Origin: Mesobacterium_A sp034670065
GTDB lineage: Bacteria; Pseudomonadota; Alphaproteobacteria; Rhodobacterales; Rhodobacteraceae
Length of the DNA: 64,000 nucleotides
Assembly: GCA_034670065.1 (NCBI GenBank)
Contig: JAXMOG010000002.1
Span: 310,001 to 374,000, forward strand
Reading direction: 5' to 3'
The notes beneath the pieces were generated by a model that ran no database searches, was not told where the DNA came from, and saw only the letters and a list, made by a program, of their open reading frames with translations. Positions 50,302-57,870 of the stretch are shown in pieces; the stretch's first letter is position 1, and each line of letters opens with the position of its first letter. The position numbers and the translations under genes are program-made.

Positions 50302-51957
50302 ATGAAGACATTTTTTAACCTCGGGACGCTCGGCGCCGCGGTCGCGGCAGGGCTAATGGCCTTTGCACCGATTGGTGCGGCCGCCGAAAACGCCGAAGAC
50401 TGGCCGAAGTATCACCGTACTGATGACGGTTGGCGTTACAGCCCGCTGGATCAGATCAATGCCGATACAGTCAAAAATTTGAAAGTGGCCTGGATTCATC
50501 AACCCGGAGACATTCAACACGGTTTGCAGGCCACTCCGATCATCCTTGACGGGGTGGTTTACTATATTGGCCCAAACAACAACGTTTATGCCGTGGACGG
50601 CGCGACTGGCGAAACGAAGTGGCACTATCAGCCTGACCTAGACCCAATCGTGCGTCGGGTTTTCTATCAAGCCGCATCGCGCGGTGTGACGGTTGGCCAT
50701 GGTCATGTCTATCTGGGCACATTGGATGGCCGCTTCATCGCGCTTGAGCAAGAAACCGGCAAGGTCGTGTGGTCGACCCAGATCACCAATCTTGAAGAAT
50801 GCTATGGGTGCTTGTTTTCGTCACCGCCGCAGTTGGCGGGCGACATTCTGTATGGCGGCACCACAGGTGGCGATCAGCCCCAACGTGGCAAGATTTTTGC
50901 TGTAAATGCACTGACCGGCGAACCGGCCTGGACCTTTGACACCATTTCGGATGACCCCGAAAGCTGGCCCGGTGATACCGGTGAAGTTGGCGGTGGCGGC
51001 GCATGGATGCCCGGCACCTATGATGAAAAGCGCGATGCCATCATCATTGGCACCAGTAACGCAGCACCAGATTTCTTTGGCGCTATCCGGGAAGGTGACA
51101 ACAAGTACACCGCATCGGTTCTGGCCATTGATGCACCGACCGGCAAACTGAACTGGTTCCACCAGGAAGTGCCTCATGACGTATGGGATTACGACTCTGC
51201 CTATGAGGCCGTTACGCTGGAACATGAGGGCGAAGATGTCATCCTGCACCTGAATAAGGGTGGATTCGTCTCTGTATTGAAGAAAGATGATGGTTCGGTC
51301 GTGAACGTCTGGCCGCTGTCGCAAACCTACAATTGGGTCGAATCCATCGATCCCAAGACAGGCGATCTGATTGGCCGAAACGAAGCGGTTGAAGGTGAAG
51401 AAAAGCTGCTGTGCCCATATCTGTTGGGTGTGCGCAGCTGGAACCATGGCGCCTACAGTCCGAAAACCGGCCTGTGGTACACCAATGCGATGGAAGTCTG
51501 TAACCGTATCGTTGCAGCGCCCCAAAAGGCCGAGGAAGTCGGCATTGCCGGGCTCTACCTTGGTGTTTCGGTACTGGAGGCGGTCGACCCTCCCGGTCAG
51601 AAGGCCAGCGCACGTCTTGACGCCCGTGATCCGATCACTGGTGAGCTGAAATGGACGGTGGACTACGAAATGCCGGGTCTTGGGTCTGTGTTGGCAACGG
51701 CCGGCGGGATCATCTTCAATGGTGATGTGCGCGGTGTCGTTCGGGCCTACAACGACGAAACCGGCGAAGAGCTGTGGCAGTTCAACACCGGCTCCGGCAT
51801 TCGGTCTGGCATTGTCAGCTACGCGGCTGATGGCAAGCAATACTTGCTGGTGCCGTCGGGCCTTGGCAGTCACGCGCCGGGCTTCATGGCCAGTGCCTTC
51901 CCAGATATCACCGGTCTTCCCGGTGGGGCTGCACTGGTTGCCTTTTCGCTGAACTAA
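50302..51957 (+). CDS. PQQ-dependent alcohol dehydrogenase, lanthanide-type
   Basis: A 551-residue periplasmic eight-bladed propeller quinoprotein with a signal peptide (about 28 residues). Tryptophan docking motifs recur (TGETKW, TGKVVW, TGEPAW, TGKLNW, TGELKW, TGEELW). Metal-site residues are Asn 253 (GTSN) and the catalytic Asp 296 in WDYDS. Asp 298, two residues later, is the hallmark of lanthanide-dependent XoxF/PedH enzymes. The vicinal Cys pair of methanol dehydrogenases is replaced by Phe-Tyr (121-122), and CYGC occurs at 167-170. It is shorter than XoxF (about 600). GGGGAGGAA precedes the ATG. The alcohol is not predictable; a diol fits the context. Confidence 0.85.
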   Translation: MKTFFNLGTLGAAVAAGLMAFAPIGAAAENAEDWPKYHRTDDGWRYSPLDQINADTVKNLKVAWIHQPGDIQHGLQATPIILDGVVYYIGPNNNVYAVDGATGETKWHYQPDLDPIVRRVFYQAASRGVTVGHGHVYLGTLDGRFIALEQETGKVVWSTQITNLEECYGCLFSSPPQLAGDILYGGTTGGDQPQRGKIFAVNALTGEPAWTFDTISDDPESWPGDTGEVGGGGAWMPGTYDEKRDAIIIGTSNAAPDFFGAIREGDNKYTASVLAIDAPTGKLNWFHQEVPHDVWDYDSAYEAVTLEHEGEDVILHLNKGGFVSVLKKDDGSVVNVWPLSQTYNWVESIDPKTGDLIGRNEAVEGEEKLLCPYLLGVRSWNHGAYSPKTGLWYTNAMEVCNRIVAAPQKAEEVGIAGLYLGVSVLEAVDPPGQKASARLDARDPITGELKWTVDYEMPGLGSVLATAGGIIFNGDVRGVVRAYNDETGEELWQFNTGSGIRSGIVSYAADGKQYLLVPSGLGSHAPGFMASAFPDITGLPGGAALVAFSLN

Positions 51958-51973
51958 ATCACCCAAAACACAC

Positions 51974-51999
51974 TGCAGAACCGGGTTTCCGGTTCTGCA
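51974..51999 (+). other. Stem-loop between PQQ dehydrogenase and cytochrome genes
   Basis: A perfect 11-bp stem with arm TGCAGAACCGG, loop GTTT and no T tail. It probably stabilises or segments the mRNA so that the dehydrogenase is made in excess over downstream products. Confidence 0.6.
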
Positions 52000-52035
52000 A
52001 ACACACTCACATTGCTCAGCCGTCACGGAGATCCC

Positions 52036-52407
52036 ATGAAACCGATGTTCAAACGAACCCTCGCTGTGACCGCAGCCGGATTGTTGACTGCAAGTGTCAC
52101 TCTCAGTGCAGCAATGACCGGCGCGGCTACTTCGCCAGAAACCTTGTTCGCAGATGACACGGCCATCGCCAATGGCAGTCTGCGGTTTGCGCAAAACTGC
52201 AACTATTGCCATGGCTCAAACGGTATCGGCGGCAAGCACAAGAAATTGCAGTGCCGCGATTTCAAACCTGACTACGTGTTCGACACCATTACCAATGGTT
52301 TGGAAGGCGGCGCTTATTTCATGCCACCTTGGGATCACTTCTCAGAAAACCAACGTTGGGAATTGGTCGCCTTTATCCTGTCGCTTGGAAAGCTTGATTC
52401 ATGCTGA
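52036..52407 (+). CDS. Periplasmic cytochrome c (electron acceptor of the PQQ enzyme)
   Basis: A 123-residue c-type cytochrome with a signal peptide (about 31 residues), one heme site CNYCH (55-59) and a likely axial Met in AYFMPPW (Met 96). It lies directly after the PQQ dehydrogenase, as XoxG-type acceptors do. Two extra cysteines (in LQCRDF and the C-terminal DSC) could form a disulfide. Its 3' end overlaps the next gene. Confidence 0.87.
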   Translation: MKPMFKRTLAVTAAGLLTASVTLSAAMTGAATSPETLFADDTAIANGSLRFAQNCNYCHGSNGIGGKHKKLQCRDFKPDYVFDTITNGLEGGAYFMPPWDHFSENQRWELVAFILSLGKLDSC

Positions 52408-53285
52408 TGCGCGCGTTCTTGTTCGCAGCGCTTTGCGCCGCTGGACCCGCTGCTGCCCTGGACATTGAAGAGATTCAGCGCGCAGGCAACCTAAGCGTTT
52501 GCGCCAATAGCAAGGCGATGCCGGTCTCGGGCAAGGGCGAACCGGGCGGTTATCAGCTGGAAATCGCGCGCGAGATCGCCAAAGACATCGGAGTTCGGCT
52601 TCATATCGAATGGGTCTGGGCCGATTATCAGGTCCGCTACACAGACTGCGACATGATCCTTGGCGTAGCCCGAGACCCAAAGCCGGGGGGGCATTTGCGC
52701 TATCTACAGGCGATAAGCGATGTCGATATCGGCTTGGTTTTTGCAGGACCCCCACGAAGCATTACACCCCAGGAATTGCGGAGCAGGGTGATAGCCGTGC
52801 CCAGCGCCTCTTTGGCGCATTTCAAGCTGATTGATCTGGGGGCTGATCCACGGGTCGCCTATAAATCCGAGGTGTCGATCCTGACAGCAATCGCCGATGG
52901 CACTTTGGATGGCGGCGTTGTCAGCAGCGTCGCTTTGAATTGGTTTCGCCATCAAAATCCGGATCAGGAATTGTTTTCGGTTTCGACCGATATTTTGGGC
53001 GTCACCAGCCAATATCCAATGACCATTGGTCTGCGCAAATCCGATGCGCTGGGCGAGGCGGATTTTCAGGAAGTGCTGGCCCAAATGCGCGACGATGGGC
53101 GGTTAGAGGCAATCTTGGACCGTTATGGTCAGGTGCTGAGCACCAGTTTTGATGACCCGTATGCCACGATGCCCGATGCCGTGTCCGAGGTTCAATCCAA
53201 CACGGTCCAGCGGCGCGTGGTCGAGGAGCTTGAACGCCGCGTCGAAGAACGACGCAAGAAGCTGCAGGGCATTGCAGGCGAATGA
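52401..53285 (+). CDS. MoxJ/XoxJ-like periplasmic binding protein
   Basis: A 294-residue family 3 solute-binding fold with a signal peptide (cleavage near residue 20). GGYQLEIAREIAKDIGVRL is typical. A charged coiled-coil tail (ELERRVEERRKK) ends the protein. In methanol-oxidiser clusters such proteins (MoxJ/XoxJ) accompany PQQ dehydrogenases and are thought to help their maturation. It overlaps the cytochrome gene by 7 bp and precedes lipA by 53 bp. Confidence 0.82.
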   Translation: MLMRAFLFAALCAAGPAAALDIEEIQRAGNLSVCANSKAMPVSGKGEPGGYQLEIAREIAKDIGVRLHIEWVWADYQVRYTDCDMILGVARDPKPGGHLRYLQAISDVDIGLVFAGPPRSITPQELRSRVIAVPSASLAHFKLIDLGADPRVAYKSEVSILTAIADGTLDGGVVSSVALNWFRHQNPDQELFSVSTDILGVTSQYPMTIGLRKSDALGEADFQEVLAQMRDDGRLEAILDRYGQVLSTSFDDPYATMPDAVSEVQSNTVQRRVVEELERRVEERRKKLQGIAGE

Positions 53286-53338
53286 CTGCACGAACCCAAG
53301 ACGTAACCAGCAACCACGAAGTATAGGAAGACAGCGCC

Positions 53339-54289
53339 ATGACCAAGGTATCAGACATTGCGGTGCGCCATCCGGAAAAGGCAAAACGCCGAACGTTGCC
53401 ATCGCTGCCAAAACCACCGTGGTTGCGCGTCAAAGCACCTTCTGGCGAGATCTTTGAGCAAACCCAAACGCGGATGCGCCGCAATCGTCTTGTGACAGTT
53501 TGCGAAGAGGCGGCGTGCCCTAACATCGGTGAGTGTTGGGCGAAATCTCATGCCACATTCATGATCATGGGGGAAATTTGCACGCGTGGATGCGCCTTTT
53601 GTAATGTGGCGACCGGGAAACCTGATGCGTTGGATGTGTTTGAACCGGCCCGCGTGGCCGCCGCTGTTGCCGATATGGGGTTGGCACATGTGGTTGTGAC
53701 CTCTGTCGATCGCGATGATCTGGCAGACGGCGGCGCAGAGCATCTTGCCCGCACCATCCATGCGATCCGCCGCAAATCTCCGGGCACCACGATTGAGGTT
53801 CTGACGCCGGATTTCAGACTTAGCGAGGACACAGCCTTGGCAACGGTGGTTGAGGCCCGCCCGGATGTTTTCAACCACAATATCGAAACAGTGCCTGGCC
53901 TATATCCACAAGTGCGGCCGGGAGCGCGATATTTTAGCTCGTTGCATTTGCTGAAACAGGTCAAAGCGATGGACCCGGATATTGTCACCAAATCCGGCTT
54001 GATGGTGGGTCTGGGTGAAACTTTTGATCAGGTTTGTCAGGTCCTAGATGATCTGAAAGCGGCAGATGTCGACTTTGTCACCATCGGTCAATATTTACAG
54101 CCAACGCCCAAACACCACCCGGTTGCACGTTTTGTGCCGCCAGAAGAGTTCGACAAGTTGAAAAGCCGGGCATTGGGCAAGGGGTTTGCCATGGTAGCGG
54201 CGAGCCCCCTGACGCGGTCAAGTTATCACGCAACCGAAGATTTCGAACGGCTTAAGGCAATCAGACATACAGCAACCGCTGGTCGCTAA
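53339..54289 (+). CDS. lipA: Lipoyl synthase LipA
   Basis: A 316-residue radical-SAM enzyme that inserts two sulfurs into octanoyl groups. Both clusters are present: the auxiliary CEEAACPNIGEC and the radical-SAM CTRGCAFC, plus the C-terminal RSSYHA serine ligand. It follows the PQQ-dehydrogenase genes on the same strand and lies far from any lipB. A second, housekeeping lipA may exist elsewhere. This copy could lipoylate AcoC, which is driven by the same type of promoter; that is inference. Confidence 0.93.
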   Translation: MTKVSDIAVRHPEKAKRRTLPSLPKPPWLRVKAPSGEIFEQTQTRMRRNRLVTVCEEAACPNIGECWAKSHATFMIMGEICTRGCAFCNVATGKPDALDVFEPARVAAAVADMGLAHVVVTSVDRDDLADGGAEHLARTIHAIRRKSPGTTIEVLTPDFRLSEDTALATVVEARPDVFNHNIETVPGLYPQVRPGARYFSSLHLLKQVKAMDPDIVTKSGLMVGLGETFDQVCQVLDDLKAADVDFVTIGQYLQPTPKHHPVARFVPPEEFDKLKSRALGKGFAMVAASPLTRSSYHATEDFERLKAIRHTATAGR

Positions 54290-54329
54290 CCTATCGTTCA
54301 AATCAGGAACAAAGCACAGGGATGGATCA

Positions 54330-54674
54330 ATGCCAAAAACACAATTTGCTGTCGAAATGGGAATGGGCACGGATTTGAAGGGGCAGGATTACACCAAAGC
54401 CGCTTGCCGCGCCGTACATGATGCGCTGCACCGAAATTTTCTGACCATTGGCGCGGCCTTTGATCTGCCTTTGGATGCGATGCTGGTGGATATCCGCGTT
54501 GGTGTCACTCAACCGGATCAGGTGGACCTGGATGCCGTTCGAAAACAGGCCCCTGTCGGCATAGTGACGGCAGAAGCCGTTCAAGGCGGGCTTGAGGTAG
54601 AAATGATGGGTCATCAGACGATTGTCGCGAATGCGATTGTCAGCGTGTCCTACAACGTAACGCAGGAGGGCTGA
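54330..54674 (+). CDS. Lin0512 family protein, first copy
   Basis: A 114-residue protein of the Lin0512 family (function unknown), known for a GxGxDxHG motif. Here that motif reads GMGTDLKG, so the His is replaced by Lys, followed by QDYTKAACRAV. It starts 40 bp after lipA and ends 3 bp before a second copy, probably in the same operon. The pair may form a hetero-oligomer. Confidence 0.82.
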   Translation: MPKTQFAVEMGMGTDLKGQDYTKAACRAVHDALHRNFLTIGAAFDLPLDAMLVDIRVGVTQPDQVDLDAVRKQAPVGIVTAEAVQGGLEVEMMGHQTIVANAIVSVSYNVTQEG

Positions 54675-54677
54675 GAT

Positions 54678-55040
54678 ATGCGACCACTTATCCTGGAACT
54701 TGGAATGGGCGCTGATGTCCACGGGCATGACTACACCAAGGCCGCTTTACGTGCCGTCTCGGACGCGATCCGCCACAGTTCGCTTACGGTGTTTTACAGC
54801 TACGAACATCCATCCAAAATGCGGGTCGAGGTGACGATTGGCGTTCAGGAACCTGAACAGGTTGATCAGGCCGCCGTTGCAGACGCGCTGCCGTTTGGAA
54901 CGGTTGATGTTTCCGTGGTGAAGGGCGGTCTAAACGATGCCGGCATGGGTGGCGTGGGCGATATCACCCTGGCTGTGGCGGGGATCAAAGCCTGGCTGGA
55001 TACCACTGATCATCCTTTTCGGTTAGCGCCCGTTAGCTAA
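54678..55040 (+). CDS. Lin0512 family protein, second copy
   Basis: A 120-residue paralogue of the preceding gene. It keeps the full motif GMGADVHG, followed by HDYTKAALRAV. VTIGVQEPEQVD parallels the first copy's VRVGVTQPDQVD. The function is unknown. It ends the operon that begins at the PQQ dehydrogenase. Confidence 0.82.
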   Translation: MRPLILELGMGADVHGHDYTKAALRAVSDAIRHSSLTVFYSYEHPSKMRVEVTIGVQEPEQVDQAAVADALPFGTVDVSVVKGGLNDAGMGGVGDITLAVAGIKAWLDTTDHPFRLAPVS

Positions 55041-55379
55041 CACCTAGGATGCTGGTGTTCTGGCCGCCCAAGACGTCGTTGGTGTGTCCTGGCGTGCCCA
55101 AGTTCAGTATGCCGTGATCCTCCGTCGCTAAACGGAGGGGCGTTGATGGCGCGCCCCTTCGCCGAGCACATCAAAATTGCACAGTTTCGAGACATTTTTG
55201 CAAGATTGCGGTGGCATTGGTTCTGCATTGCTCCGCGATCTTGATCGTTCAGGGGGGGGGCTTCGGTTGGAAAAGTAACCGAGTCAAATCCTGTGCACTG
55301 GTCGTTTTCTATTAACTTTTGAGCGTCATGTTCCGACTACCGACCGACGTCCTCAATTAAAAGCATGACAAGGGAAACG
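55041..55379. other. 339-bp intergenic region before the carbonic anhydrase gene
   Basis: No convincing gene. It holds weak hairpins (55039-55059 and 55119-55138, arms CCTCCGT/ACGGAGG), a run of nine G at 55252-55260, and one poor sigma-54-like match (55212-55226). A 63-codon frame on the minus strand has no recognisable homology. It may contain the promoter of the carbonic anhydrase gene. Confidence 0.5.
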
Positions 55380-56249
55380 ATGACCAATCCATATTCGATT
55401 TTTTCTGCGGCGATCGCATCTGCTATTTTGCTTGGCAGTGTTCCAGTGGCGGCATCCGAAACGCGTGAACCTGTGGCTGGCAGCATGATCATGCAACAAC
55501 GCGCCACACTGGCCGCAGCCACAGAAGGGGCCGGGTTTGGCCCGCAATCGCCGCGCGATATTTCGTCCCGGGAAGGCAACAATCTTCGCGCATTCGGATC
55601 AGCGCCCGACTATGTTGAAATGAACCTGTGCAACATTCACTTTCATGAAAATGCAGAACACAAGGGTGGCCAGTTCACGACCTTTGCGGGCCATGGTGAC
55701 GGGCACGGATACGGCACAGGTTTCAAGTATAACGGATCGCTGACAGCGGCAGAGTTGGCGCCGATTGATATGAAGGTCGGGGCTAGCGAACACGGTGATC
55801 TGGCTCCTGGCGACACAATCGAAATTCACTTTGTCCACTCGTCTGCGCAGGTGACCCCAGGGCCGACATTGGGGTCTTGCGTCAGTGAGGCCATCGTCAA
55901 TCCACAGCTGCGCGTAGAAACCGTTGTAGCGGTTCTGGTGAATGATCAAAACGCTGCCAGCCTCACTGAATTGGCCGGGGTTGAGCAGGTTGATGGCCTG
56001 TATCAGGTGCCGAACCTGCCAACCGGGCCCGGCACGCCCGTAACCTACGATGGGTCGACCACTGGTCCAGGGTACAACGAAAAAGGTTCGCCATATCAAG
56101 TGACGTGGAGCGTTCGGCCACAGGTTATAAAGCTGGATATCAACTCTGTTGCGGCTTGGCTGTCTGACAATATGTTTGACGAAGATCACGCTCACGGGGT
56201 GCGAAATTTGGTCATGAATCCAGATCTGCTGTCACCCATCGAAAACTGA
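55380..56249 (+). CDS. Delta-class carbonic anhydrase-like secreted protein
   Basis: A 289-residue secreted protein with a signal peptide (cleavage near residue 25). The block NLCNIHFHENAEHKGGQF (residues 82-99) matches delta carbonic anhydrases first known from diatoms, with candidate zinc ligands His 87 and His 89. A later IEIHFVHSSAQV and GSCVSEA give a further His and the partner Cys. It would interconvert CO2 and bicarbonate in the periplasm. The ATG at 55380 has AAGGGA upstream and is preferred to one 15 bp earlier. Confidence 0.8.
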   Translation: MTNPYSIFSAAIASAILLGSVPVAASETREPVAGSMIMQQRATLAAATEGAGFGPQSPRDISSREGNNLRAFGSAPDYVEMNLCNIHFHENAEHKGGQFTTFAGHGDGHGYGTGFKYNGSLTAAELAPIDMKVGASEHGDLAPGDTIEIHFVHSSAQVTPGPTLGSCVSEAIVNPQLRVETVVAVLVNDQNAASLTELAGVEQVDGLYQVPNLPTGPGTPVTYDGSTTGPGYNEKGSPYQVTWSVRPQVIKLDINSVAAWLSDNMFDEDHAHGVRNLVMNPDLLSPIEN

Positions 56250-56263
56250 TCGAAACGCCACAA

Positions 56264-56293
56264 CACCACTGCCGCATTCAAATGGCAGTGGTG
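56264..56293 (+). terminator. Terminator-like hairpin after the carbonic anhydrase gene
   Basis: A perfect 10-bp stem CACCACTGCC/GGCAGTGGTG with a 10-nt loop, 14 bp past the stop. There is no T tail, so efficiency is uncertain. Confidence 0.5.
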
Positions 56294-56343
56294 CCTCATC
56301 GGTGCGTTGGGTGCGGAAATACAGTGTCTAATCCAGCAGAACT

Positions 56344-56976
56344 TTAGTCCAGATGTAGCATGAACCACGCGCGCAAGGCATCCAGGCGGCTTAACTCGGC
56401 GGCGATCTTATCCACCGCCTGATCGTGAAAGCTGGTTTCCAGCGGCACCGTATCAATCCAGGCGCAAAGCCCCTTGCGGCGCAATAACTGCCCATGGGGG
56501 TGGTCTTGCGGATGGGGGGAAGGCACACGTTTCAGCTCTGGCATGTCCAGTCGAAAATCGCGAACTGCCGCAGCCAACATATCGCCGTCGGCAGCAACGG
56601 CTTTCCGATAGGCCTCTAGCGCGCTTTTCGTGAAACCAAAGTTCCCATAGCCCAAAACCAGACGATCAGGCTCTAACCCGAACATCCATGCGTTTCCCGT
56701 CATCCCATCGCCGACGGCAATGTGGATGTGGGCATTGTATGGCGTCTTGTCCTTTGCGAACCGCAAGTCACGGTTTACCCGAAACACTTTGGCACGGGCA
56801 TCTGTCTGGTATGTTTCACCCAACTTTGCGGCCAGCGCGTCTGCAAACGTCTTGGCCGGGCGTTTCATGGCCGTTTCATAGCGCGGTTTGTTGGCGGCAA
56901 ACCAATCCCGCGTGTTGTTGGCTTTCAAATCGCAAAGAAATGCGACGGTTTCCGTGTTGAACATATCAGGCCTCAT
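56344..56976 (-). CDS. DUF2461 family protein
   Basis: A 210-residue protein of the DUF2461 family (function unknown). The typical LKANNTRDWFAANKPRYE and FRVNRDLRFAKDKTPYNAHI blocks are present. The ATG at 56976 overlaps the stop of the TfoX-like gene (ATGA), showing coupled translation; a second ATG lies 12 bp downstream. Confidence 0.85.
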   Translation of the reverse strand: MRPDMFNTETVAFLCDLKANNTRDWFAANKPRYETAMKRPAKTFADALAAKLGETYQTDARAKVFRVNRDLRFAKDKTPYNAHIHIAVGDGMTGNAWMFGLEPDRLVLGYGNFGFTKSALEAYRKAVAADGDMLAAAVRDFRLDMPELKRVPSPHPQDHPHGQLLRRKGLCAWIDTVPLETSFHDQAVDKIAAELSRLDALRAWFMLHLD

Positions 56977-57314
56977 TTCGGGGGCAGGGACAGGGCATTT
57001 CCAACCGCCAGTGATTTCCACGCGCCAAACAACTCATCTGGGCAATCATCGGCTTCAACAAAGTAGAAGCCACGCATCAACCGCCCGCCTTGAACCAACT
57101 TCTCGCCGCCACCAATAGCGTCAGCCTGTTCTACATTGTCTACGCCAACACGAAACATGAATAGGCCTCGCCCGTCTTTTTCGCGATGCGCGCCGCCAAC
57201 CATGTGGCCGTTTACAAAAAAGCAGGTGCCACCCATCATCTTTTTGTCTGAGACGCCCGGTAAGCCTTCCAACTGCTCTCTGAAGTGATTTGACAGGTCT
57301 TCATCCACGGCCAT
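56973..57314 (-). CDS. TfoX N-terminal domain family protein
   Basis: A 113-residue protein with the TfoX_N fold; KKMMGGTCFFVNGHMVGG is the signature. In gammaproteobacteria TfoX/Sxy affects competence, but short stand-alone TfoX_N proteins have no known role. The ATG at 57314 is used because GGAGG sits 7 bp upstream; a prior ATG contains that ribosome site itself. Confidence 0.85.
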   Translation of the reverse strand: MAVDEDLSNHFREQLEGLPGVSDKKMMGGTCFFVNGHMVGGAHREKDGRGLFMFRVGVDNVEQADAIGGGEKLVQGGRLMRGFYFVEADDCPDELFGAWKSLAVGNALSLPPK

Positions 57315-57516
57315 TGTGCCCTCCATTTGTGTTGGTCCAAACTAGGACGCATACGTATCCAAGTTTAGGACAGGCTTGGGCTAGGTTGTTTGAAAAAGTT
57401 TTGCGCTGCATCTAGCGGAGCCATCAGCAACATTGCGCGAAAATCCTAAGGGACCTGTCCGAAACGCTGTACGTTGCACGTCATAACCTAAAGCAGTGAA
57501 CGGCGGAGACAGCATC

Positions 57517-57870
57517 GTGCTATATTCAATCCTGATATTTGGTGTTGAGGGGGTGGTGGATGCCCTTGGTGAAAAAGAACACGAAGCCCTGCTGGACAAG
57601 CACCGCGCCCTTCAGGAGCGGTTGGAGCGAGAGGGGACATATCGGGGCGCTGTGCAACTGATGCCCCCTTCCAGCGCTGTTCATGTCAGTCAGCAAGGCC
57701 GCGATGCGATATTGATGGATGGCCCTTTCGCCGAATCCAAAGAGCAGTTTCTTGGTTTCTACCTGATCGAGTGTGAAACGCTGGACTACGCGATACAGGC
57801 CGCCAAAGAGTTGCCACAGGGTGTTGCGAAAATGGAAGTGCGGGCAGTCAACTGGTCGGGCGGATTGTGA
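57517..57870 (+). CDS. YCII/DGPF-domain protein
   Basis: A 117-residue YCII-fold protein containing the name-giving MDGPFAESKEQFLGFYLIE. It starts with GTG (57517) preceded by GGAG. It overlaps the following ECF sigma factor gene by 4 bp (GTGA). YCII/DGPF proteins are the regular partners of ECF42-type sigma factors; how they act is not settled. Confidence 0.87.
   Translation: MLYSILIFGVEGVVDALGEKEHEALLDKHRALQERLEREGTYRGAVQLMPPSSAVHVSQQGRDAILMDGPFAESKEQFLGFYLIECETLDYAIQAAKELPQGVAKMEVRAVNWSGGL

Noticed and set aside
55212..55226. TGGCAT-N5-CTGC as a fifth sigma-54 promoter before the carbonic anhydrase gene
   Set aside because: The spacing fits, but the -12 half is CTGC and the extended CGTTGCTT is missing; it lies about 150 bp from the gene. 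Too weak.
55037..55228. 63-codon minus-strand frame as a transposase remnant
   Set aside because: I could not match it to any transposase motif and found no terminal inverted repeats or target duplication.
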